From Pseudomonas mosselii (lineage in GTDB: Bacteria > Pseudomonadota > Gammaproteobacteria > Pseudomonadales > Pseudomonadaceae): DNA of 64,000 bases. This document shows positions 29,048-38,287 of the stretch, piece by piece. Position 1 is the first letter of the stretch, and the number at the start of each line of letters is the position of its first letter. A model generated the notes under the pieces. It searched no databases and had not been told where the DNA came from. It worked only from the letters and a program-made list of their open reading frames with translations. A program made the position numbers and the translations under genes. The stretch spans positions 1-64,000 of the forward strand of contig NZ_QJRP01000023.1 of the NCBI RefSeq assembly GCF_003205295.1, written 5' to 3'.

Positions 29048-32013
29048 TCGTCCTCGTTCAACTGTTGATCGATGTAGCGTGCCAGAGAAGCGACACTCGG
29101 AGCGTCAATCACATTCCCCAGTGAGAGGCTTATGCCAAAGACGTCACGCAAGGCTACGATCAGGCGGCTGAATGATAGTGAATGGCCGCCACTCATGAAA
29201 AAGTTGTCGTGCACGCCAACCTGCTCTACCTCCAGCACCGAACACCAGCATTTCGCCACCCTGGCTTCGGTCGCGGTGCGAGGCGCCACGCAGACGGCCT
29301 GTAAATCGGCCTGGGCAAGTTCACCAAGCACTTTTCGGTCAACCTTGCCGTGCGCGTCCAATGCCAGGTCCGCGAGCACGACGATTCTGGCTGGGCACAT
29401 GCTCAACGGTAACTTGAGCCGTAGCGCAGCGCTCAGTGCCTGGACGCTGAAATGGTTGGGTGACACGGGCACCACGAATGCGACCAGGCACGGCGATGGC
29501 TCGTCCAGCTTGATCAGCGTGGCCTGCTTAACTCCAGGTTCGGCGGTCATGGCAGCGATGATTTCCGCCCGATCGATGCGCACACCGTTGAGTTTCAACT
29601 GATCGTCCCGCCGCCCTACGAACTCGATGGCGCCGTTTGGCAGGCGCCGCACCCAATCGCCGGTGACGTACATTCTCGCACCCTCGCGAGAAGTGAACGG
29701 GTCCGGCAGGAAAGCAAGGGCAGTGGCGCAAGGCGCCCCCACTATGCCCCTCGCCAAACCTGCGCCACCAATGCACAGCATGCCAACACCGGCCAGAGGC
29801 GTCGGGCGGCCGGCATTGTCCACAACATAGAACACGTACTCATCCAACGGCTCACCAATGGGCACGGTTCTAGGATGCATGTCATCGACAGCGTGATACA
29901 GGCTGGCGTTGATACAGGTTTCAGCTGGCCCGTACGCATTGATCAGCGTTCCACCGTGCTTGGCCACCTCAGCAACCAACGAACCCTCCAGAGGCTCGCC
30001 GCCGATGACTACATGCGCAACCTTTGCCAAGGCAGGCGCGCCGCCCACATGCAGGCAGCGCGACAGGAGGCTGGGAGTCATCTGCACCATGCGCGGAGGG
30101 AAGGTTTCCAGCGCCGCGATGATCGCGCGCTCAGACGCCCCATCAGACTTGTCCAGCAGGTGCAGTCGCGCGCCACGGCAGAAGGTCAGCATCCACTCCC
30201 AGAGAGAGGCATCGAAGGTTGCAGGCGTGCGCCCCAGTACGCGCTCGCCCGGCGCGAGGGGGAAGTGACGGGCCAAGGCATCTATCTGGTTGGCGAGCGA
30301 GGCATGCGACACCGCAACCGCTCGTGGCTCCCCCGTGGTGCCCGAGGTGCATATGACATAGGCCAGCACCTGCAGCGGCCAGTTGCGCACTTGGGCCTGA
30401 TCGGAAGGAGCACCCAGTGTCGTTTGCACGCGGATATGTCCATCGTGATCGACAATCGCTTTCACCTTGGCCCGCTCGATGATTTGCTGCCTACGTGCCG
30501 CCGGCCCCTGTTCGTCGAGCGCGACGAAATGGGCGCCAACGCGCCAAACAGCCAGAGCGCCGATCAAGTAGCGAACCGGATCGGCAACGGACAAGCCAAC
30601 GCAATCCTCGAGGCCAACCCCGATGCCTCGCAGGGCTTGCGCCTGCTCGACAACACGCTCGCCCAGCTCACGGTAGGTCCAGGTCTGAGTACCGTAATCG
30701 ATAGCAACAGCCTGCGCCTGCAGTTCGATGACCTGTTGGATACGATCGCAAACCGTGATTATCGTTGGAGCGGGGGCTACACATGGGTTCGACGCCGCCC
30801 ATCCATCAACTTGCTGGTCGAGCATATTCAATTGAGCGACAGTAACCGATACATCCGCGATGGCCCGAGTCAGTGTGTTCTGAAGCGCTGTCAGAAGAAA
30901 ATCGACTGTCGCCTGGGAGTAGCGAGAAGGGTTTGCGCTGAGTGCAAGCGAAGATTGCGATTGCGCACTCTGGGCGACGGTCACCTCCAGCTGGCTGGAT
31001 GGCGCGAAACAGGCATGCAGGTGCTCATCCCAGCTCACGCCTTGACTTTGCCCACTCTGCAACTTGCGCGTTGAAAACCGCGCATTGAGTCGATCGGCAT
31101 CAATCGTGAAATGCTGCTCCAGGAAACATTCCTTCCATTCAGCACACTCATCCATTTTCCTGAATACGTGCTTGACCAGGCCGGCGAACGGTGTGCTGCT
31201 TGAAACGTCGAATGTCACCGGCAACTCGTAATCCAGTCGACCGATAAGCGCCTCGAACATATCCTCACGGTTACCAATCGCGACAACCAGGTCCTTGGAT
31301 CTATCTGGCAAGAGGCGTTCGAGTACCACCAACCACGCACTGAGAACCAAGCTATTGACGCACACCTGAAGCCGACTGGCGATCAATTCGAGGCGCCGTG
31401 CAGTTGCTTCAGTCAATACGCGGGTAGAAAAGGCCGCCTTGGCAGTGTCCGATACTCGCAACCGCTCTTCGATCGGCAGCTCCAGAAGTGGCTGGAATGA
31501 GGCAGCGGCACGCGTCCAGAACTGCTTGCCGAATTGTGCCTCTGGACTGGCTATCAGCTCGCGATGCCAGTTCATATAGTCCGTATAGCGAATGCTGCCT
31601 TCCTGCACCTGCCCGGCGCTCAACGCCTGTTCAAGAACGCGGTTGACGAAAAGGGACAAACCGTCTGCATCAAAGACCCAGGAACAGCAAACGGCTACTA
31701 ACCACTTCGTCTGGTCAACGGTCACCAATGCCAAAGCACAAGCAGAGCTGGCCAGTTGCCGAGCCTCGGCCATATGCTCGCAAGCACTTTCCAGGCTTGA
31801 TGCATCGATGGCCTGCACACAGCACTCACCATTGAGGCCGGGGAGGCAAAGTTCGACATGCGACAGAACATCCGCGGCAGACGATCGCAGCATCTCGATG
31901 CTGACGACACCTGAAAGTGAAAAGGTACAACAGATGATCTCAGAGGCATCTCTGCTTGCAGCACGACGGCCATACGCCTGCAATTGCGGCAGAGACAGTG
32001 AGGAAATGCTCAT
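29044..32013 (-). CDS. NRPS module, degenerate C*-A-PCP
   Basis: About 989 residues. The condensation-like domain (about 1-430) lacks HHxxxDG and has WVFDADG near residue 113, so it should be catalytically inactive or act only as a scaffold. The A domain has an altered A3 motif, TSGTTGEPRA, where PKG is expected (about 562). Specificity residues read DAWQVGAINK, not a known code but closest to the Gln-type DAWQ pattern. The PCP (GGHSLS) is near 945. Start ATG 32013 overlaps the stop of the dioxygenase gene upstream (ATGA) and follows AGGA. The free-standing C protein two genes upstream may supply the missing condensation activity, and the intervening dioxygenase may hydroxylate the residue held here. 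Confidence 0.9.
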   Translation of the reverse strand: MSISSLSLPQLQAYGRRAASRDASEIICCTFSLSGVVSIEMLRSSAADVLSHVELCLPGLNGECCVQAIDASSLESACEHMAEARQLASSACALALVTVDQTKWLVAVCCSWVFDADGLSLFVNRVLEQALSAGQVQEGSIRYTDYMNWHRELIASPEAQFGKQFWTRAAASFQPLLELPIEERLRVSDTAKAAFSTRVLTEATARRLELIASRLQVCVNSLVLSAWLVVLERLLPDRSKDLVVAIGNREDMFEALIGRLDYELPVTFDVSSSTPFAGLVKHVFRKMDECAEWKECFLEQHFTIDADRLNARFSTRKLQSGQSQGVSWDEHLHACFAPSSQLEVTVAQSAQSQSSLALSANPSRYSQATVDFLLTALQNTLTRAIADVSVTVAQLNMLDQQVDGWAASNPCVAPAPTIITVCDRIQQVIELQAQAVAIDYGTQTWTYRELGERVVEQAQALRGIGVGLEDCVGLSVADPVRYLIGALAVWRVGAHFVALDEQGPAARRQQIIERAKVKAIVDHDGHIRVQTTLGAPSDQAQVRNWPLQVLAYVICTSGTTGEPRAVAVSHASLANQIDALARHFPLAPGERVLGRTPATFDASLWEWMLTFCRGARLHLLDKSDGASERAIIAALETFPPRMVQMTPSLLSRCLHVGGAPALAKVAHVVIGGEPLEGSLVAEVAKHGGTLINAYGPAETCINASLYHAVDDMHPRTVPIGEPLDEYVFYVVDNAGRPTPLAGVGMLCIGGAGLARGIVGAPCATALAFLPDPFTSREGARMYVTGDWVRRLPNGAIEFVGRRDDQLKLNGVRIDRAEIIAAMTAEPGVKQATLIKLDEPSPCLVAFVVPVSPNHFSVQALSAALRLKLPLSMCPARIVVLADLALDAHGKVDRKVLGELAQADLQAVCVAPRTATEARVAKCWCSVLEVEQVGVHDNFFMSGGHSLSFSRLIVALRDVFGISLSLGNVIDAPSVASLARYIDQQLNEDE

Positions 32014-33083
32014 GTTTGTTCTTCCTGAACACGCAATGGGTGATGCAGTTTCGCCCACTCGATCTGATCCAACTGGGAAAAATAAATGACCCGCGCACCT
32101 GCTCCGGCATACGGAGCACGACCATGAGCCATGGACAAGTTATCGATCAGCAGAACATCGCCAGGCTGCCACTCGATTGAAACTGAATGCGCGTCGTAAG
32201 CTTGCCCGATCGCTGTAACTATGTCGAGCGAGACAGGCTCACCATTGGCATAGCGTGTATCGTTTATCAGACGATGTTCCCGCCCCTCCGCTGCCAAAGC
32301 TTCACGCGCGTGCGGTGGCAGATTCGAGTGATGGAAAAAGAACAAATGATTGGTCCAGCAGAGCATGCCAGTACGAGGGTGTGCCAGCACACACGGGCGC
32401 CGTTGCGTCGTGGTCAATACACCGTTGTCCTTCCACTCCAACCGTATGTCATCGCACGCAGCAATGGCTTCGACAGCAGCCCGATCACTCACGCCGAAAG
32501 CTTGTTGCCAAGACATGCCAAAGTACGGATGGTAACTGCGTACCAGCTCATATCCATCGCGGGCAAAGGGTGACCGAATAGCCTCAGGCAACATTCGCCA
32601 AACCGCTCGGCAATCGGCAAGCCACGTAGCGCCGCCGGATTCCGAGGGCTGAACGCAGTGAAAAAGCAGTTTGGCCGGCATTGCCCGTTGGTAGGAGCTC
32701 TCGTTGTGAAAGGCAATGGGATAGGCGCCAGGGTACTCCGTGGCAGTGAATACATTGCCTGAAATACGCGTGCGTGGAGACGTTTCTTCACGGCTGTTGG
32801 TGGGTGTACAACCGAGCCATTGGCCAAGCAGTTCGAGTTCGCGTGCCCCGCCGACTTCAAAACCGCGGAACAGCAACGCGCCTCGCTCGGCAAGTTTTTC
32901 ATCGACCCAACCCGCATGCCGACGAAAGACCTCCGCCAGCCGAATATCCGGTCGTGCAGGCGTGAACGTTGACAAGAAAGGCACCTCAGCATCCACCTGC
33001 ACCAGGCTGCCTTGCCAGTCAGGCATTGATCCGCTCACCTGAACCGAACGGTCGAGCGAAAACTGCTTTTTCCATTCATGCAT
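32010..33083 (-). CDS. TauD/SyrP-like Fe(II)/2-oxoglutarate dioxygenase (second copy)
   Basis: About 357 residues. The facial triad reads HNESSY (proximal His and Glu) and AHGRAPY (distal His), with the family phrases ALLFRGFEV, TATEYPGAYPIAFHNE and LLIDNLSMAHGR. SyrP-type enzymes beta-hydroxylate residues bound to a carrier protein. ATG 33083 follows GGGAG; an in-frame ATG at 33110 lies inside the upstream gene. It overlaps both neighbours by a few bases. It sits between the free-standing C protein and the C*-A-PCP module, so the residue on that PCP, or the PKS-extended chain, is a possible substrate. It is not a close duplicate of the copy at 47679, which argues for a different substrate. 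Confidence 0.92.
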   Translation of the reverse strand: MHEWKKQFSLDRSVQVSGSMPDWQGSLVQVDAEVPFLSTFTPARPDIRLAEVFRRHAGWVDEKLAERGALLFRGFEVGGARELELLGQWLGCTPTNSREETSPRTRISGNVFTATEYPGAYPIAFHNESSYQRAMPAKLLFHCVQPSESGGATWLADCRAVWRMLPEAIRSPFARDGYELVRSYHPYFGMSWQQAFGVSDRAAVEAIAACDDIRLEWKDNGVLTTTQRRPCVLAHPRTGMLCWTNHLFFFHHSNLPPHAREALAAEGREHRLINDTRYANGEPVSLDIVTAIGQAYDAHSVSIEWQPGDVLLIDNLSMAHGRAPYAGAGARVIYFSQLDQIEWAKLHHPLRVQEEQT

Positions 33084-34695
33084 CGCTGCCACTCCCGCTA
33101 GTCCGTGCAAACCGCTTTTGCTTCATTCGTGCGAAGGCTGCCCGATGCCCCGTGCTAAGTTGCTGGTCCCGGGCTTGCAGAACACGTATGAACTCACTGC
33201 AGCACGCGCCGGGCGTGTCGACGGCAAGCTGGGCAAGCTGCAGATACAGTACATCGAATTCACTGGCCAGGACTTCGGTATGTGGCAAGACACGGTAGGC
33301 CACGCTCACGCGAAAGACGCTTCCTGCGTCGCTCATGTAACAGACGAAAGGAAGGTCCTGCTCTTGCTCGATGTGGACATGGTTTGCCACTACCGAACAC
33401 CCGGGCAACGAAAACGCAGCATGCGTGTTGTTGTGGAACCCGAAAAGGTAACTCAAGCCCGACAGTCCGACGGCAGTCGCTTGAGCATCGATTTCATGGT
33501 GTGCCAGCCATTTGTGCGCCAGAGCGCCGCGTAGGGTCCTGCCAACCTGCGTGACCATCGTCATGAAGGTGCTGGATGGCTCTACACCGTGCACGATGGG
33601 CAAACGGTTGACGAATAGACCGATCGTGCCCTCGAACTCGGCGGCATCACGAATCGACGCATCCAGACCGATGCACTCGGCACCCGGCGATTGCTTGGCC
33701 TCCAGCAGCAGACGAAACAGTGCAAACATTGTCGAGTACAGTGTTTCACCGCAACGCCGAGACAACGCCTGCAAACCAGCGATCAAGGGTGCCGGCATCG
33801 TGAACTCGAACGAACGCATGGTACCTGGCCCGCTGCCCAGTGAGGCTCGCTCGAGGCTCGGACGCCCCGACATCGCAGCGATATCCTTAGCGCGGCACAT
33901 CTCCATGCGCCACCAATCACGTAGCGCCGCCCGCCCTAGCGTTGCAATCGTAGCCCGCTCATAGGCAACGAATGCGGGGTAACCCAGGCCCCCAGCACGC
34001 TCAGGTAACGCCTTGCCGCCATGCAATGCCTGGTAGCCACTACAGAACTCATCGACAATGATTGCGAAGGAAGTGCCATCATTGACGATGTGGTGGCGGC
34101 GCAATGTTACCAAGGTATGCTCATCGCCCAAGGCACAGAGGTTGACGTCAAGCAATGGGCCCGCCGACAAATCGAAAGCGCGCCTGGCCTGCTCTGCCGC
34201 TATGTGACGCATTAACGTGCACGGGCTCTCGGGCATGTGCCCGATACCACGCTCGACCGACACCGCGATGGGGCGGTAGGATCGCACGTGCTGAAGAGCG
34301 CAGCCATGCGCTTCGCTGAAGCCCGTACGCAGGGCTACATGACGCTCCATCAAGGCGTTGACGACTTCACCCACGATGCCTGTGTCCAATTTCCCATGGA
34401 GCAGGACACAACTGGTCAAGCCGAACCGAGCACTGTGGGGGCGAGCCCGCTCCACAGCCCATATCTCTTCCTGGGCATTGGATAGCGGAACGGCAAGCGA
34501 GGTGTCAGATCCAAGGCATGTGGCGCCGAGCAATTGCCGTAATTCGGACTGATGGCGACCCAGTGCACGCAGCAAGTCACTCGACAGGCTCTCCTTCGGG
34601 CCCTTGACCTGCAGCATCCCCTCCCGAAGCAGAACACGCCCCCCTTTTCGATAGAGCTCGACAAGCCGTTCGAAAGCCTGAGCGTCAGAGTTCAA
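33076..34695 (-). CDS. Free-standing TubC-C condensation protein
   Basis: 539 residues: an N-terminal TubC-like docking domain (about 1-55) and one C domain with intact HHIVNDG near 200; no A or PCP. The only plausible start is TTG at 34695, 6 bases after GGAGG and overlapping the PKS stop by 11 bases. The docking domain lies directly after the PKS, whose tail is acidic, so this protein probably takes the polyketide-extended chain. It could then join it to the residue on the C*-A-PCP protein (32013), whose own C domain is degenerate. Bleomycin clusters also contain free C proteins (BlmII, BlmXI), so a role in attaching a terminal group is an alternative. Confidence 0.93.
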   Translation of the reverse strand: MNSDAQAFERLVELYRKGGRVLLREGMLQVKGPKESLSSDLLRALGRHQSELRQLLGATCLGSDTSLAVPLSNAQEEIWAVERARPHSARFGLTSCVLLHGKLDTGIVGEVVNALMERHVALRTGFSEAHGCALQHVRSYRPIAVSVERGIGHMPESPCTLMRHIAAEQARRAFDLSAGPLLDVNLCALGDEHTLVTLRRHHIVNDGTSFAIIVDEFCSGYQALHGGKALPERAGGLGYPAFVAYERATIATLGRAALRDWWRMEMCRAKDIAAMSGRPSLERASLGSGPGTMRSFEFTMPAPLIAGLQALSRRCGETLYSTMFALFRLLLEAKQSPGAECIGLDASIRDAAEFEGTIGLFVNRLPIVHGVEPSSTFMTMVTQVGRTLRGALAHKWLAHHEIDAQATAVGLSGLSYLFGFHNNTHAAFSLPGCSVVANHVHIEQEQDLPFVCYMSDAGSVFRVSVAYRVLPHTEVLASEFDVLYLQLAQLAVDTPGACCSEFIRVLQARDQQLSTGHRAAFARMKQKRFARTSGSGSDA

Positions 34696-37600
34696 TACTG
34701 ACCTCCGAGGACGACGGCTTCTCAGCGATTTTCCCGTCGATGCAGGCCACCAGCGCGTCGAATGTCAGGGTATCGAGCAATATGGAGAGCGAAAGATCGA
34801 TACCATGAGCCTGCTTCACCAGGGCAACCAGGCGCAACGCCAGCAGCGAATCCCCCCCTGCATTGTAGAAATTGTCGTCGCCGCCTTGAACAGGTACGCC
34901 AAGCAGCTCCTCCCATATCTGCGCAAGTGACTGGGCGGTATCGCGCGATGCAAATGCCACCTCGCTTTGCTGAGAGGAAGTGTGCACTGCAGCACTCAGT
35001 TTCAGGCTATTCAGATAGCGCCCGTAGTCGGCGTGCGTCGCATGCCGTTGATACTCCAGAAGAGAGGTCAAGTCCTGGGCGCATACCACTACTTCTTCAT
35101 GATCGCCGGCTATGATCCTGAGCAACAGATCGACACCCTGCCCGGCGGACAGACTCTGCAACCATTGGCTGTCGCTCCAGGTGCCCGTCGCGTTGTCGCG
35201 ACTGACATCGCTCAACGTATAGCGTGCCTGGAACTCTTTCTGGGCCTGCGCCCACATGCCATCTGTCTGCCAGTCGGTCCAGTTTATGCAAATGAAGCGG
35301 CATTCGGCATTTGCCGCCTGCGCGCGCGCATGGGCGTTCAGGTAGCCATTGCCAATGACATAGCCCGCTTCCCCGAACTTCGCCTTGTGCAAAACTGCAC
35401 CGATAGAGGAGAAATTCACGTGAAAAGCGGGGCGCAGGTGGGCAAATGCCTCGGTGACATTGGCAACACCCTGGGTCTTGGTGCGAACCGAGCGCTCGAG
35501 CATGCTGAACGAACGGTTGCGCAAGACGCCTTCACGATCGACCTCCCCCGCCAGGTACAGCACACCATCGACCTTGCCATGATGCTCACCGATCCGCCGT
35601 GCAGCAGCGAGCATCGCGTCACGGTCATTGCAGTCAAGCTGCTCAAGCAACAGGGAAGATGCCCGGGCACGAATCGTATCGAGCTGTCGACGGATCACCA
35701 CCTGCCGCTCATCGTCCTGGGACACGGGATGATCGAGCCACTGGGCACGGTGGACGATAACCAGATGGATGGCAAAGCGGCTCACCAGGGCCTGCGCGAC
35801 AGTCAGCCCGATCCCCCCCAGTCCGCCGACCAGCACGAGCACAGCACCGTCCAGATCAGGCTCGCCCTGCGCAATGCTCACAGGTGCGTAGTACGGCTCC
35901 CAAAGGTAACGACCGCGAACAGCCAACGTTCCTGAAGCGTTGGCGCAGGTACACGCGGAGGCAAACATTGGCGGCAGCTCACCTGCGATGGGCAGCTCGA
36001 CATGGCGCATATGAAACTGGGGATACTCCAGCTCGATCATCTTCGACATGTCATAAGCCAGGCTCTGGGAAGCCTGCAAGGTCTCATCACCGGCTATCCG
36101 GAAAAGACCACGGGAAATGACCAACCATTCGATGTCTTTATCAGGCTGCAGCTGATCCAAAATCCTCGCAGTCCAGTGCAGGGTACCGAGCGAGGTGCTT
36201 ATCGCTTCATCCGGCTGATCGCCTGGCTGCGGACGGGTCCAGGCGTACACCACCCGATCGATCTTGCCATGGCGTTGCATGCAAGCCTCTATCGCCCGTC
36301 GAACATGCGCCTCACTGCCCGCTGAAACGAGATGGTCATCGGGGGACAAGGCATCACTCGATTCTCTGACCACGGCCACAAGCTGCGCCTGGCTTTGCTC
36401 GGAGAGTCTTTCGATCCCGCATCTGAGCGTCGCGTCATCGACGAATGCAAGCACGATGTCGCCACTTGGCCATCGCTGTCCAGTCGCCCCCGTAACACGT
36501 TGCCATCGAGCAGAATACGTGTGCTCCGTTGTAGACGGATTGGGCATCGCCCGTCCCGACGCAGGCGCTGCCTCATTCCCACGCTCCAGGCGGCACTCGG
36601 TACGCCGATAGGGATAGGCGGGTAGGTGCAGGCGCCGCGACGTTTCGGGGAAGAGACCACTGAAATCTATCGACTCACCAGACAACCATGCATTTACGCG
36701 GGACGCCAGCTCACCCTCTTCAACCTTGCGCCGTGCACCTTGTACCAGCTGCGAGAGCAAATCATCCACGTCTTTGCAGATGAACGCTGCACGGTGATCA
36801 TGAAGCGTTCGCCCCACGCTCAGGGTGTAAGCCAAGTCCACCAGGTCAGGTCTGTGGGATTGGACAAATACCTGCAGCGCCTTCACAACCTCGTCCAGGA
36901 TGTCCGGCCTATGTGCACTCAGCAGAATGGGTACGGCCGCCATTGCTTGGCCTGGCCGTTGGACCGGCTCAGGGGCAGGCTCCAGAACAACGAAAACATT
37001 CGTGCCGCCCATGCCAAGAGAATTCACCCCCACGTAGCGCGCCTGCTCACGTTCGAACAGCGCGCCACCGGTGGGGACGACATGAAAGGGCGAGGTTTGC
37101 CACGGGATCAGTGGATGACCTTCGCTGAACCCGATCTGAGCAGGGCGTATACGCTCGGACACGCACAAGGCAGCTTTGATCACGCTCGCTATGCCACTGG
37201 CAGTATCCAGGTGGCCGATGTTCGCCTTGACGGAGCCCAGAGCGCAGTATGGAGCACGCTCGAGGTTCGTACCGAAGGCTCTGTGCAGTGCATCAAGCTC
37301 AATCGGGTCCCCCAGCGCCGTACCGGTGGCATGCGCTTCGATGAATGCGAATGCTTGTGGGTCAGCCTGAGCCGTTGCAAGGGCATGGCGAATCGTTTCC
37401 ACCTGCCCTTCGACCGAAGGCGCCGCGTATCCGACCTTGCGCCGCCCATCATTGCCGCAGGCACTTCCGGCGACGGCGCAATACATGGAATGGTTGCTAC
37501 GCACTGCATCGTCCAGGCGCCTGAGCACGACCACCCCAACCCCACTTCCACCAACCGTACCGCTCGCATCTGCCGAGAAGGGCCGGCAGTGCCCATCCTT

Positions 37601-38287
37601 GGAGTAGACTCCACCTTCACGATAGACGTGGCCTTGACGTTGCGGGAAGAGAATGGACGCCCCCCCGACAACGGCGATGTCACACTGGTAGGTAGCCAAG
37701 GCCAAACAAGCGAAATGGAGTGCTGCCGCCGAACTCGAGCAACCACTGCCGACGCTGACTGCAGTGCCCGTGAGCCCCAATCGATAAGCAATGGTGGTTG
37801 CAATGTGATCCTTGTCATTGCCCAGCAAGGCACCCAGACCGTCAATGTTCTCTTCAAGCAGGTGCTCCAGAAGATAGGTGCTCATGCTGGCGGAAAAGAA
37901 CACACCGACCTTGCCGTCACCGGCTGTCATTCCAGCGCAGCCTGCATCCTCCAGGGCTTCATGAGTGCACTGCAGCGCAATGCGCATCTGCGGGTCCAGG
38001 CGGCGAGCCTCACCCAGCGTATAGCCGAAGAGTTCGTAGTCAAACGCATGCACATCCGGCATGACGGCCTCGGCTCCGACAACTCCGCCTTCCGACAGAT
38101 CATCAGGCGCATAGCGACTGCGCACGGCATGCGCTGGATCGAACCGCTCGACCGACTCTACCCCTTCTAGCAAATTCGCCCAGTACCCGCGTACGTTCGT
38201 TGCTCCTGGAAAGCGGCAAGACATGCCGACGATCGCAGCCTTGCCCAGCCATTGCTCTTCATCTTCAAATTGATTCATCGTTTCCAT
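34685..38287 (-). CDS. AT-less PKS module, KS-KR-ACP
   Basis: About 1200 residues. The ketosynthase (about 15-430) has all catalytic residues: GCSSS (Cys, about 181), EAHATGT (about 318) and GHLDTAS (about 359). A post-KS linker ending in LPAYPYRRTE follows where an acyltransferase would lie in a cis-AT module. The ketoreductase has GGLGGIG near 822, a catalytic FSSIG, and Tyr in AGYVIGNGYL. The ACP (GGDSLLAL) is near 1146. No AT, methyltransferase or dehydratase domain is seen, so malonyl loading must come in trans. The module should add a beta-hydroxy two-carbon unit, as BlmVIII does after Ala; methylation would need the separate enzyme at 50265. Start ATG 38287 follows AAGG; the gene overlaps its upstream neighbour by 23 bases. 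Confidence 0.94.
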   Translation of the reverse strand: METMNQFEDEEQWLGKAAIVGMSCRFPGATNVRGYWANLLEGVESVERFDPAHAVRSRYAPDDLSEGGVVGAEAVMPDVHAFDYELFGYTLGEARRLDPQMRIALQCTHEALEDAGCAGMTAGDGKVGVFFSASMSTYLLEHLLEENIDGLGALLGNDKDHIATTIAYRLGLTGTAVSVGSGCSSSAAALHFACLALATYQCDIAVVGGASILFPQRQGHVYREGGVYSKDGHCRPFSADASGTVGGSGVGVVVLRRLDDAVRSNHSMYCAVAGSACGNDGRRKVGYAAPSVEGQVETIRHALATAQADPQAFAFIEAHATGTALGDPIELDALHRAFGTNLERAPYCALGSVKANIGHLDTASGIASVIKAALCVSERIRPAQIGFSEGHPLIPWQTSPFHVVPTGGALFEREQARYVGVNSLGMGGTNVFVVLEPAPEPVQRPGQAMAAVPILLSAHRPDILDEVVKALQVFVQSHRPDLVDLAYTLSVGRTLHDHRAAFICKDVDDLLSQLVQGARRKVEEGELASRVNAWLSGESIDFSGLFPETSRRLHLPAYPYRRTECRLERGNEAAPASGRAMPNPSTTEHTYSARWQRVTGATGQRWPSGDIVLAFVDDATLRCGIERLSEQSQAQLVAVVRESSDALSPDDHLVSAGSEAHVRRAIEACMQRHGKIDRVVYAWTRPQPGDQPDEAISTSLGTLHWTARILDQLQPDKDIEWLVISRGLFRIAGDETLQASQSLAYDMSKMIELEYPQFHMRHVELPIAGELPPMFASACTCANASGTLAVRGRYLWEPYYAPVSIAQGEPDLDGAVLVLVGGLGGIGLTVAQALVSRFAIHLVIVHRAQWLDHPVSQDDERQVVIRRQLDTIRARASSLLLEQLDCNDRDAMLAAARRIGEHHGKVDGVLYLAGEVDREGVLRNRSFSMLERSVRTKTQGVANVTEAFAHLRPAFHVNFSSIGAVLHKAKFGEAGYVIGNGYLNAHARAQAANAECRFICINWTDWQTDGMWAQAQKEFQARYTLSDVSRDNATGTWSDSQWLQSLSAGQGVDLLLRIIAGDHEEVVVCAQDLTSLLEYQRHATHADYGRYLNSLKLSAAVHTSSQQSEVAFASRDTAQSLAQIWEELLGVPVQGGDDNFYNAGGDSLLALRLVALVKQAHGIDLSLSILLDTLTFDALVACIDGKIAEKPSSSEVSIEL

